Below are positions 1 through 11,178 of a stretch of 64,000 nucleotides of DNA, in pieces. Position numbers and translations under genes: made by a program. The stretch comes from Acanthornis magna (Eukaryota; Chordata; Aves; Passeriformes; Acanthizidae), in the NCBI GenBank assembly GCA_036785705.1, contig JAWUZG010000970.1, forward strand, positions 1,097,001 to 1,161,000. The letters run 5' to 3'. Under the pieces are notes generated by a model. That model was given only the letters and a program-made list of their open reading frames with translations. It was not told where the DNA came from and made no database searches. Position 1 is the first letter of the stretch, and each line of letters starts with the position of its first letter.

Positions 1-3000
1 TAAAATGTTTTCCCATTTCTCTAAAAAGGATAGAATTTAATTAGAATTGTAACAAATTTTAAGTCTCGTTTGTTATCACATGCTTTACAGGTTCTGTGTG
101 TTACACGATAGGAGATGTTTTCTAATATGGTCTAAAGAAAAGAGAGTCCACTTGAAAAAGCACACAATGATCTGCAGCCCTCTGTTCCACAGGCCTTCCA
201 CATCAACTTTTGATTTCCCCAGGACTAAGTTACTATAGTTCACGCTTACCTGTAGTTCCTGGAAAACCATCTGAGGTTTCTAGCTTGATCTTTATCCCAG
301 GTTTCATTTAGCAAATCTTTTTGAATTACCTGTTACAGATGTATTTCTTTAAAAGAACAGCTATATTACAATGTGTTCTTTTCCTGCCCTCAAACTGAGA
401 ACATTAGACTGTACCTGCAGAAAAATTAAATTACAGCCAGAGAAGCTGATTGTTTTTCCAGTGAAATGATTGTAAATTTTATCAAGATACAATAGTAATT
501 CCTAAACACATTCTGTTCTGTTAAGGAGAAATCTACCGTAATCAGAAAACAAGCTGCAAATTCACCTTCATATTTCTCTTAAACAATTTCTATTCTCGTT
601 TCCTTAATATCTCCTTGCAAACAAAGTATTTTCAAAATATCTTAGGCAAAAAAATTTACTTCAGAGCCTGCAAACTTTATGTGAACAGGTGTTTTCTTAT
701 AGTCAGCAGAAAAGTTGAACCTTGCTTTAGGGTCTCTAATGAGGTTTATACTGTTAAAATACCACATATCCTTTCTGTTTTCAATATGTACAATTAAAAG
801 AACAAATTATGAAGTTCATAAATATATAATATAGTCTTCTGAACTGGACAACTGAACTTGACAAAGTATTTTCTGGAGTTTGTTATGCCAGAAATCTGGT
901 GTTTGCTACTCCACTGTGAGAATTTTTGTATGTCAGTTTTAATATTCTCATTTATTTATTTATTTAAAGTATAAGAAATGTTCAATGGTAGAATTAATTA
1001 TACGTTACCCATTTTGGAATGTTTTTTTTGACACTGGGTAATGAAATTTGAATGTCTTTTATGTAAGACCTCAGGAATATAAAATATTTAGCCATAAGGT
1101 CTCTTTATTCTTTTTTCAGACAGGTACCTAACCAGAAATAAATTCCTGGGATGGGTCCATTGAAGATTTTTTTTCCTTAGGTATACCATCCATCATAGCA
1201 AATGCCTCAAAAATAAAAACCAAATGAACACAAAACACATTACACCCATCTTACATTATCTTTTCTTAAGTTCCAGGCATCATTTGATAGGTATTTTATA
1301 ACCGCTCCTATGCCTAGTCACATATGTATTCATCAGCAATGAAATGTTATTTGAGGTTTGATACAAAACTTAGCAAGCACTGGATGAGTTTGTTCCCCAA
1401 CTGAGGGTCTATCTTAGGCTCACATATTGGGTCTTAAAACTGAATCCAAATCTAAGCGGAATTTTAGGGAAGTTTTCACTTTCTTCACATCCAAATTCTT
1501 AGACTTTTAACTCCTTCATACCGCTGAAGAGGAGTTCTGCAGGTCTTTTTCAACTTCAGCTCAAGATAATGAGATCTCACAGCAAAAGCATCAGATAACC
1601 AAAGCAGGCTGAGCTCTGTTTAGGCATTTGTGTTCATGCAGACAATATTACTCAGAACACTGATATTCAGAGCCTGTAAGGCCAGATTCTGATACCTGGA
1701 CCCTTAGCAAGTAATGTTTCCGTATTAATCTCTCTAAAGCAGAGGCATAAAAATATTTGCCAAAAAAAAGTACTTTGGGAATGGTGAGAGGGAAGGTATG
1801 TGTGCATTGGCTTGCAGAGCACATGAATTTTGGTGCAGCAATGTGTTTATCACATTCACACAGAATGTTTTGAGCTCTCAGACTAAACAGAGTTGGTTTA
1901 CCCTTTACCTCAGTATGTTGTTATGGGTTAACACTTACTGAACTGCCATGAACCTAAGCTGACTGCTGGAGTGGCCTGATCTTCTTTAAAATCAGGTATG
2001 GAAATCAGTTTTTATTTTATACCAGCTCAGCTCATGAGCACAATTTTCAGAATCTTCACAAGTAAAATACTTTCAGTACAAAAGGTCATCCTCGAGGAAA
2101 CACTACCATTTGAGCTTAGGGCCTCTTGCTGTTCTGCTGATGGCACATGAGTTAAGTAATGGAAACTGCAAAAACAACCTGGGACATATTTGGTAACACT
2201 CTTTACCCCCATCACTCTCCATCTTCTTTTCCCCATGTTTTACTTCCCCAGCAGTTGATGACAATTAAATCTATGGATGCAAAGAACTCACCTCACACCA
2301 CTCTGCTGTAATTATAACTTTGCTGCCGACTTCCAGATCTGACAGGCTCCGTCTTGTCTGCCCCTTGATGCTGTGGCATTTATTTACAATCTCAATAACA
2401 TCTTGTGGAAAATGAATTGTACTAGTGCCAAGGATCAGAGATTGATATACTGGGAATGCTAGGAGGAGCAGATATTGAAAGGCAGAGAATAAAGGACTAA
2501 GATAATGGATAATTATGTTAATTTTTCAAAGATCTTTAAGAAGGTGACATCCTTTACATGCCAAAAAAAAAAAAAGAAAAGAGAAAATATTAACAATTAA
2601 ACATCGGATGCAAAGAGAGGGAATAAACATTCATAAGAACTGATGAATTTTTTTCCTCTGTCCAAATGCACATTCTGAATTTTTTTTTTTACACCTGCTC
2701 CCATTTATTGGAAACTCGATTATAAAATATTGTATTCCAGGGAGCATAAGGTTTTTCAGTACCATTTCACTAGGTCTTCTAAAAGCAAATTGCAGATCTG
2801 TTCAAGGTGGAATGCCATTTATACCTCAACCATACCATGAGGACTACATTTTCTAGATTGACAGTGCTTCCAAACTCTCAGTTCCATTTGTACATTCTTA
2901 CGACTCCTCAATCCCAAATCAAGACAAGCTCCAAAAGGCACCACACACATCTCTGGCCACTTCCTAAGATACCTTCTTCTCCCCAGGTGCCCTGGTTACT

Positions 3001-5179
3001 GCAAGGAAAAGCAGCCATTCAGAGAAGAAGACATCTTTGGTACACATCTGTTGCACCTGCCAGATATAACTACACAGCTCTTCACAAAGGTCTCATTTCT
3101 GCATCCTCTGCCCTCCCTCCCTTTCTCCTGTTCTTCAAGTACAGCTCCTGCATGGGGTGGGAAGGCCAATGGGAAGAGTTTTTTTCTCTAGTTTCAACCT
3201 ACATACTGTGACATCTTCATCAGAATGAGTGGTTTTGGAAGGGGAAGTATCATGGGTTACTTTCCTTTCATAAACACACATTTGGAACAATATCTGCTTG
3301 AAGAGATCCTTACTACCTTGGAAGCTGCATTGGTGGCCAGCGTTCAGCCCAGAGGCTGACATTCCTCTTTTCAGGATCTTTTTGACACCATCAAGTGCAA
3401 CACAGTTACCCTAAAATTGTAAGTACCAATGCAATGCATTCTTTCCTACAGAATTGTGACACTTCTTCATGTGGAGCTTGTAAAATGTGTGTGAAAATCT
3501 GTCAAAATAATTTGCTTTATTAATAAACTTCATAAAACCTGTAAACAAAGCTTAGTGTTGTCTGTGTTATTCCCTGGTTGCAGCAGAAAATGTTTTGCCT
3601 TGCCAAACAACACTGTTCCAGAAATGCCATCTCACCAGAGCAGTAATCCTCACATTTCTTACTCATTTGGCAAGAACAATGAATTCTGAAGCAGGGTATA
3701 AGCTAAAAGGAAAAGTTTCCAGTTCTCAAAGTGAAAAAACAGGACTTTCCAAAAGATATCAGCTTGTGCCATTTTCCTCTTTGGGAAGTTCTTTGATGTA
3801 TTCAGGGAACATGCCAGAGCCTGAGGCTGAACTCAGTTATGATACTGTAAATCAGGCGAAATCCTCAGCTGGCATTGGTGGACTTAAACTAGTTTGTGTT
3901 TGCTGTAGTGATCATGGTTCTGTCAATCAGATTCCCTCCTTATTTATGCTCTGTATGATTTTAGTTGTGTGTGGTAGAAGCAAAGTGATTTTTTTTGTTT
4001 AATTGTAGGAAGCTAAAGAGTAATTTCCTGCTGCCTGTACTTGACAGGAAGTTTAGTGTGATTCCATGCGAGCGCAGCAATCGGTGACTTGTGAGAGACT
4101 TCACCATTGGCCGGGAGAATGGTTCTGGGGGAAGAGAAGTGCCGCTCAAAGAGGAAAGAGAGGTATTTCTCAAAGCCAGCTCACAAGGCAGACACAGTTG
4201 CCAGCTATTACAGGACCGATCTGTGCGCAGAATCCTTCTTGGTGCTTTCAGCTGCTGCTGCTTGCTATGAATACACACAGACAAAGAGGAAATAGAAAAG
4301 AATCGAGGAAACTGAAAGTGCTAACGTATGCAGAAAGAGTGCAATGTTCCCAAACAAGACACAGCACCAGTGATCTCCTAAGCAGGCTCACCCACTGGAC
4401 TGTGGCCAAAACAATCCCCCCCTCAGTTTCAGGGGGCTTTTTCTCATAAAGTGTCTGCAGTTTTGAAAACAAAGTAAAAAAAAGTAAATCCTGTTCAGAT
4501 TTTGGAAATTGATTAATGATTAAACATATTTAGATTCGTCCCTTTCAAAGTAGTAAAGATTTGCTGATGACACAGATGCATTCTTAAGGGAAATGGATGT
4601 TAATTGCTGTCTAGACATTTTATTACTACGGTGGGGCACTAGTCATTGACCATCTCTCTTTTTTTCCCCTTTTTACACATTAAACTATAGGTCAGACTAA
4701 ATTGTTTGTTTGTTTCTGTAGAAGATAACAATAGTGTTTCAGAGTGGTATGTAACTGAGAACTTTGAGATACCAATCAGCAGCAGGAAAGTATCCAAGTG
4801 ACAGAAGCTCTACCACTTCTCAAGATTTTTTTAATTCAAAAATGCAACTGTGTGTGCTGCAATTTTAACAGATTTCTCTCCTTCACACAGTGCAAACATT
4901 TAGTAAGTTCTTGCACCTCTGCCTTTGTCCCTCTTGGAACATATCAGAGTAATTGTTTAACTAGCTTCAGAGCTGAGTAGGATGCTTTGACTTTGCATAC
5001 ATAAAATGCCTCAGCACACCTTTTAAGTTCAAGCCAGTGTCATATTTTGCTGAGATGAAAAGACTAATGACTATTTGTTCTGCTTGTCTAGCAAGCAAGC
5101 AGTTAAAGATTAATTCAGATGAAATGTAAAACTCATCATTGATAGCCCTCAACACAGAAGAATATACCTGAAGTCTTTT
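1..5179. other. Unique AT-rich noncoding stretch
   Basis: No gene, RNA gene or clear mobile element is visible on either strand. Open frames here (for example 2807-3211 and 3595-4002 plus) do not resemble a known protein and lack convincing exon borders. A13 lies at 2563-2575. A stretch around 1677-1745 opens with GGCCAGATTCTGATACC, the typical start of the old amniote palindromic repeats found elsewhere in the window, but the rest is too decayed to call. Confidence 0.6.
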
Positions 5180-5281
5180 GGCCTGATTCTGGTCTTACCT
5201 CAATTTTCCATCAGTATAAATCTGTTTCTGCCAGGCAGTTTGATCCTGATTTACACCAGGGTAAGCAAAACAAGACCATTG
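5180..5281. repeat. Ancient palindromic (inverted-repeat) amniote element
   Basis: The stretch starts GGCCTGATTCTGGTCTTACC and ends with a GATTTACACCAGGGTAAG-type arm closing in AAGACCA. TGGTCTT at 5190-5196 is the exact reverse complement of AAGACCA at 5272-5278, and the ATAAATC and GATTTAC parts of the two arms also pair, so the unit can fold on itself. The wording closely resembles an old dispersed repeat of turtles, crocodilians and birds recognised from memory; I cannot give its database name. It is probably a nonautonomous element. Divergence between arms implies great age. Confidence 0.55.
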
Positions 5282-6923
5282 TTTTTACAGGTTTCACTTA
5301 TGCTGCTAAGTGATGCTGATTTATTCTAATGAGAACACATCTGCTTCACAAGGTAGGTGAGAGCGTTCACAGTAGTGGTTCTTCCCAGAGAAAAATTGAG
5401 AAAGTGATAGGAATGAAAGTGCATTTGTTCAAAAAACACACTGCTGGTTCACATAACCTGGATGGGCAATGAAAATTACAGGAGATGGCATGGCAATGCT
5501 CAATTACATGGTTTAAACTTGTCAGGCTTATTGTATTTTAAAAAAGACGTTCCCACCATTTCCTGTTATCATGCATTTGCCTCTCAGTTCTACAGTCCCT
5601 CTTCTGCACAATTAATGTAGTAAAATGGGATTCCTCAGCTTGGGAGTCTGTTTGCTTGTCTGACTGTCTAGCTGACCCAGGTACAATCAGGGAGAGCCCA
5701 TGACATCCTGGTACTCTTAAGAAAAATCTACCAGGCTTCTTATTCCCTGTCTGTAGTCACTTCACCTTCATTTGTCAGCACAGCAACCTCACCTTCAGCA
5801 GAACAGAGAGATTCAAGGCTTACAATAGCTCTTTTTTAAAAAATGTTACGTTTAAAATAATCTTTAACTAGATCTTTTCAGTAATAAAGCTTGAACTGTT
5901 TTGCTAAAATAGCCATTATCACCACTTTCCAAGAAAGCAAAATGAAGAAAAAACACAAAGAAATTTATTTTTTTTAAATAGCTTATCTCTGTGGAATATT
6001 TACCTTGACCAAAAAAAGGTATTGAAAGCTTATGCTTCAAAAATGTCATCTCCTATGTTAATTTCTAATTTTGCGTGGGCTGTGGTAGCTTTATACACAT
6101 CTCACTGGTTTAGAAAGAATGCCTGAAAAGGATCACAGAGTAAACCTAATGCCCACATATTCAACCAGCCTTCTTGTCTCTGCAACTTTCCCCTTCAGAA
6201 AACTTTTCTCTGATCAGATGTTACAACTCTGATGCCCTAGGCTATTCTTTTAACTCGAATCAGAGCCAGAACAACAATGCCCTACTCCCACAGCATTTTG
6301 AGAAGCCAAGCTGTTATGTAGCATTAAAAGAATTTGTAAAATCGCACATAGAAGTTTACCATAGAAGTGTGAAGGGCATTGCTAGCGCTGGTGTGATAAA
6401 ACCATGTAAAAATAGTGGCAATAATAAATTAAAGAAGGTTGAAAATAAATGTAAGTACCATTTTAAAGCAGATTTAAGATCAGGAGCCTTTTCAGTGACA
6501 GAGGGCTCTGAACTCAGCATGCGTTGTGGGGATTTGCCTGCATTAGCAAACAGCAAATACTGCAGGTAATTGTTGCAAACCCCTAATATAAACACAGCTA
6601 AACCAGTTGACTATTATTTCCTTTCTGTCAGTAATCAATACAAGCTGAACAGGCTGTATTCTCTTCTTCTTTTTCCTCCAGGTTGCCAGATTTTGCCTTA
6701 TTTCAGACAGTAAAGCTGGCAGAGCACTCCCCTGAAGTTTGTCCGGCTCCTTTGGCCAGGAATAGGTTAGGGAGCCTGTCTGTAGGGCTGCCAGAATCCA
6801 CATGGACAGAAACAAGATGCCTGGAAGGGTAGTGATTGCTTCAGTAGGCACAGATAGATATAGAAGATGCCTGTCTATAGTCTACAGAATAGAGAGAGAA
6901 GTCCATATTAAGGTTGCTGTGCA
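5282..6923. other. Unique noncoding stretch
   Basis: No gene or repeat recognised. The plus-strand frame at 6174-6569 (131 codons) is the longest here. It shows no known domain, no upstream promoter or acceptor logic and ordinary AT-rich composition, so it is treated as chance. Confidence 0.55.
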
Positions 6924-6935
6924 TATTATTATTAC

Positions 6936-6974
<39 letters not shown>
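6924..6974. repeat. (ATT)n microsatellite
   Basis: About 17 trinucleotide units of ATT/TTA with one interruption (an ATTACT near 6933-6938). It is likely length-polymorphic. It creates an artificial run of isoleucines in the plus-strand frame across it. Confidence 0.97.
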
Positions 6975-8389
6975 GTCCTTTCCCACCCTTCAGCACCCGT
7001 ATTGTCCCTCTCTGGCACAGACTGTCATCAGCTCATATTTGCTGACGAAGCTCCAAAACCTCTTCAGGTAAAGTCAGCTAGACTGGATTTTTTTAGAAGT
7101 GTATTAGGGAGCGCAGCTAAGAATGCAATGTAACCTCCTGTTAGTGAACAGCACTTAGGGCAGTGTTGTCTTTAACCAAACATGTTGTACCTGGAAAAGC
7201 CTAAGTATAAGAGGCAAATATTAGAGGTTTGCTCAGTTTTAGTTAGGCAAATTTAATATATAACTTTACTAAACTGCAAAACTCTACGGGCCTAGATGTC
7301 ATCCTCGAGGTTTCTGAGTGTCTGAGTGTCTAGCAGAGAAGGCAGAGCAAGGAAGAGAAGGCACAAATTCTTTATCTTGTAAATAGGTGGTAAATTTAAA
7401 TATTTGCTATTCTAATTAGACAACCATGCTACGCCTCTCTGTTTCAGTACCCAAATCATCACATCAGGGTTCCTGGTGCTAACTAGTCAAATCCTCCAAT
7501 CTTAAACAGGATGTCTATTTTATTAAAGAAGCCCTTTCAGGCAAGAGAGAAGCATGTTTTGACTGGAAAACACCAATCATGTGAAGGGGGGCAGTGAGGG
7601 GAAGCATGGTGGTGAGGGTTGTGGGTAATAATATTCTCCGGATTATCTAAAAGTGAGGTTTTCTCTCAAATGGAAGAGAAGGCAAAGAGGAAGTCACAAT
7701 TTCAGACAGTTTGCACAGATGGTGACCACCCTCAGTCAACATTCTCGTAAAAATGGTTGTGTACCTTTCTTTTCCCCTCAGTATATACAGAGAGAAATAA
7801 AAAGGGGTAAGGAAAAAAAAAGGTCAGTGCAAAAGTGCTTAAGAAGGCAAAATCTGTGTGAGTGCTTGAAGGGAGGAGGAGAGGGAGAAAAAATGTCATT
7901 TAACTTGAACTGCTTTTTATACTTTTTCAAACCTGTCTTTCTTCCCTGTCTGTCCGTAGTGAACTATTGAGTCTCTTGCATCCTGAACATTCACCAGTTC
8001 AAGCTCTCCAAATATTACACCATAGTCAGCACAGTACAAAAAAGGGTTAGAGGGAACGTAGAGAGAAATGGTTAGAGGGAGTTTTGGCCAATTTAATGGT
8101 CTCTAGATACTGAAGCAAGCAAAGAGCTAGTTCAGTCACCATAAAAGGCAAAGCAGAGAAACCTGAAATCTCAGCAGGTTGTTTTGCCCTCCATTCAGAG
8201 ACCAGCACTTCACACAACACAGGTTCATAGACAGAGACAAAAAAGCTTTAGCTTTTGGTTTGTTACAACACAACTTGGTAGGTTGCAATATTGTAACGGT
8301 GTTTAGAAGTAAACCAAACACTGCTGAGGTTGTTCATTTGCAAATAACACCATGGTGGAGCATGTGTGGTTGCTCATGAATCGCTCACA
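6975..8389. other. Unique noncoding stretch
   Basis: No gene, repeat or RNA gene recognised. The sequence between 7560 and 7900 is purine-rich on the plus strand, with runs of AG and GGAGGAGAGGGAG, but shows no regular repeat. Confidence 0.5.
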
Positions 8390-8690
8390 TCCCATTTGTC
8401 CAATAAAGGTCCTTCCTTGCTGTGTCTTGCAGTATAATCTGAGCCTCAGCACAGCCCTCCAGCGTCGGCAGGGCTTATGCGGCTCCCAGTGTAGCAGACA
8501 ACAGGCTGCCTCTGGCCAGCATCTGGGACCTGCGGGAAAACTGAACCTGCAGGCAGCTGCTGGCTGAGGATCCATCAGAGACTGGCTTTACTGGAACCGA
8601 AAGGCTGCCTTGTGCACTGTGCTCTCACAGAGAAAGAGGTGATTTGGCAGGCTGAGTGTAGGTGGTGTTGAGGACACCAGATAAGCATGC
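8390..8690. other. Local GC-rich patch with acceptor-like and poly(A)-like signals
   Basis: This 300-bp block is visibly richer in G and C than its surroundings. It contains AATAAA at 8402-8407, then a pyrimidine tract ending in TTGCAG, an acceptor-like signal at about 8432. From there a plus-strand frame stays open for about 44 codons to a stop near 8567. No known domain is visible in that frame. It could be a terminal exon of an unknown transcript, a decayed LTR (AATAAA followed by a U5-like segment) or plain unique DNA. I cannot separate these. Confidence 0.2.
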
Positions 8691-9160
8691 TGCAATATTC
8701 CAACCCCAAACACACTGTCTCCTTCACAGCAGGCAGCAAGCCAGAATTGCATTTGAAAATATTGATTATGGGCCATTTTGATATGCACTTGCTCCTGAAG
8801 GAATTAGGAAAAGCCTCAACAAAATGTTTTAAAGGGCATTTTAATTATTATTTGCTGATATTTCATATAACTCCAAGCACTTTTTAAATAATGCTGTGAA
8901 ATAAGCTTACAAAGACCTTACATTTCACAGAATCATAGAATGGTCAATGTTGGAAAAGACCTTTATGGTCATGAAGCCCAGCCATTAACACAACACTGCC
9001 AGGTCCACCACTAAACCTTGTCTACAAGTGCCACATCTTCCTCAGGTCATTTCCCACCAGGCAGGTTTCCAGCTACTCCTTGCCAAGCCTGTAGCACCCC
9101 ATGGGGTTGTTGTGACCCAAGTGCAGGACCTGGCACTTTTCCTTATTGAACCTCAGGCTA

Positions 9161-9403
9161 TCAATCCAGCCTGTCCAAATCCCTCTGCAAAGCCTTCCTG
9201 CCCTCCAGCAGTTGAACACTCCCGCCCAATTTAGTGTCCTCTACAAACTGACTGAGGACAGTCAGTCCTGGTTCGACCCCCTTGTCCAGACTATTGATAA
9301 AAAAGTTAAGCAGGACTGGCCCCAGCCTGGAGCTTGGGGAGCAGCACTTGTGACAGGCCACCGGATGCTTGTTCCTCCATTCACCATCACTTTCTGGACC
9401 CAA
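9161..9403 (-). pseudogene. CR1 ORF2 reverse-transcriptase core, degraded
   Basis: This is the longest clean frame over the polymerase core of the minus-strand CR1. It carries the RT motif before the active site ([10 protein letters not shown]), the active-site region as [10 protein letters not shown], and the downstream motif [12 protein letters not shown]. In functional CR1 the active site is FADD; here the alanine is valine and the first aspartate is glutamate, so the polymerase cannot be active. Just upstream (around 9404-9420) the frame is lost, and downstream it ends in a stop. It is part of the 8926-11178 element, not an independent gene. Confidence 0.85.
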
Positions 9404-10866
9404 ACATCCGGACAGTTCTTAACCCAAGAAAGACTACACCTGTCTAAGCCATGGGCTGCAGTTTCTCCAGAAAAACGCTGTGGGAAACAGTGTCAAAGTC
9501 TTTACTAAAGTCTTTACAACATCCACAGCCTTTCCCACCTCCACTAAGTGGGTCAATTTGCCATAAAATGAAATCAGGTTGATCAAGCTGGACCTGTCTT
9601 TCATAAGCACGCACTGACTGGGCCTGATCCCCTGGTTATCTTTTACATGATGTGTGATGGCATTCAGGATGTTCTGCTCTTTGATATTCCTGAGTACAGA
9701 GGTCAGACTGACAGGCCTGTAGTTCCCTGGATCCTCCTTCCTGGTCTTCTTGTGGATGCGTGTCGCAACATTCAGTCAATGGGACCTCCCCAGTTAGCCA
9801 GGACTGCTTGTAAATGATGGAAAGTAGCTCAGTGAGCACTTCTCGGCTCCCTCCATATCCTTGTGTGGATCCCATCTGGCCCCATAGACTTCTGTATGTC
9901 TAAGTGATGTAGCAGGTCACTAAACACTTCTTCCTGGATTATGGGGACTTTATTCCTGTCTCCTCATCCCTGTCTCCTGGCTCAGCGGGCTGGGTATCAG
10001 GAGAATAACTGGTTTTACTATTAAAGACTGAGACAAAGAATGTGCTAACTGCCTCAATCTTTTCTTCAACGTTTGTCACTATGTTTCTTCCTACATCCAA
10101 TAAAGGCTGGAGATCCTCCTTAGCCCTTTTTTTATTGCTGATGTATTTATAGAAACATTTTTGTTGTCTTTTGTGGCAGTAGTCAGATTACGTTCTAGCT
10201 GGACTTTGGTCCTTTTAATTTTCTCCTTGCATAATCACACAACATCATTGTAATCCTCCTGAGCTGCCTGACCCTTCTTCAAAGGTAATAAACTCTCCTT
10301 TTTTTTCCTGAGTTCCAGAAAGAGATCTCTTTTCAGCCAGGGTGATCTTCTTGCCTGCTGGGTCATCTTCCAGAAAACCAGGACAGCCTGCTCCTGTGCC
10401 TTTAAGGTTTCCTTCCTGAATAATGTCCAACCCTCGTGGACTGGTTTGCCCCTCAGGACTACCTCCCAAAGGACTCTGTCAAGCAGGCTCCTAAACAGAC
10501 CAAAGTCTGCCTGCTTGAAAATCAAGGCAGCAGTTCAGCTGACCCCGCTCCTTCTCCAAGAATCAAAACTTCTATCATTTCATGGCAGGTGTAGCCAAGA
10601 CAGCCTCCAACCACCGCATCACCCATCAGTCCTTCTCTGTTCACAAACACCAGGTCCGGTGAGGTGCATTCCCTAGTCGGCTCCCTCATCAGCTGTGTCA
10701 GGAAGTTCTCTTCCACACACTCCAGCAACCTCCCAGACTGCTTGTAATCTGCTGTGTTGTATTGCCAGCAGACATCTGGTAAGTTGGAGTCCGCCCCAAG
10801 AACAAGGGCTAATGATTGTGAGACTTCTCCCAGCTGCTTATAGAATATTTTGTCTGCCTCTTCATC

Positions 10867-11142
10867 TTAGCTGGGTGGTCTATTGGCCTTACCCCTAATT
10901 CTTACCCACAAATACTCAACACTATTGTCGCCATTATTATGCTCTAGACCATCAAAACCCTCTCTAACAACCAGTGACAATCCACCGCCTATCCTTCCTT
11001 CCCAATCCCTTCTGAAGAGTTTACATCTGTCCATTGCAGCACTCCAGCTGTGCAAGTCGTCCCACCATGTTTCTGTGATGGCAATTTTGTCACGGTTTTC
11101 CTGCTGCACAATGGATTCCAGCTCCTCCTGTTTGTTGCCCAT
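10867..11142 (-). pseudogene. CR1 ORF2 endonuclease N-terminal fragment
   Basis: A frame of about 90 codons matches the start of the CR1 apurinic-type endonuclease: MGNKQEELE, then TETWWDD, where the E of TETWW is the family's conserved metal-binding glutamate. RDWEGRIGGG and WVRIRGKAN follow. The frame ends where intact CR1 would continue, so it is a fragment. Upstream on the element the reading continues to about 11178 (LYTN-like residues before MGNK), where CR1 homology stops. This marks the 5' truncation point. Confidence 0.85.
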
Positions 11143-11178
11143 GCTGCATGCATTGGTGTAAATGTTGTCCAGCAGAAA

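Larger units (their letters stand above)
8926..11178 (-). mobile_element. CR1 LINE, 5'-truncated and internally deleted, minus strand
   Basis: Chicken-repeat-1 family retrotransposon read on the minus strand. The 3' tail is at 8926-8941 as two octamers (CACAGAAT, CATAGAAT on plus, i.e. ATTCTRTG on minus). Going 5' to 3' of the element: the endonuclease start at 11142-10867 (MGNKQEELE, then AITETWWDD and RGGG-like motifs), the rest of the endonuclease at about 10860-10520 (LECVEENFLTQL, DLVFVNREGL), a linker and RT entry at 10525-10235 (EEDYNDVV-like end), RT parts at 9875-9636 (LLSIIYKQSWLTGEVP), and the RT core at 9403-9161 ([32 protein letters not shown]). The catalytic box reads FVED where CR1 has FADD. 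The frame is broken many times. About 9030-9045 the sequence jumps from the RT thumb straight into the 3' UTR. The element is dead. It lacks ORF1 and the 5' UTR, which is normal for CR1 copies. Confidence 0.95.

Noticed and set aside
3595..4002. 135-codon plus frame with fairly protein-like composition
   Set aside because: The first codon is TTG, no known domain is seen, and no good splice borders or polyadenylated retrocopy structure are visible.
6174..6569. 131-codon plus frame
   Set aside because: No domain, no promoter or splice context, AT-driven composition.
9028..9508. Plus-strand frames of 68 and 120 codons rich in Pro and Gln
   Set aside because: Antisense shadows of the minus-strand CR1.
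10446..11161. Plus-strand frames over the endonuclease region
   Set aside because: Antisense shadows of CR1 ORF2.
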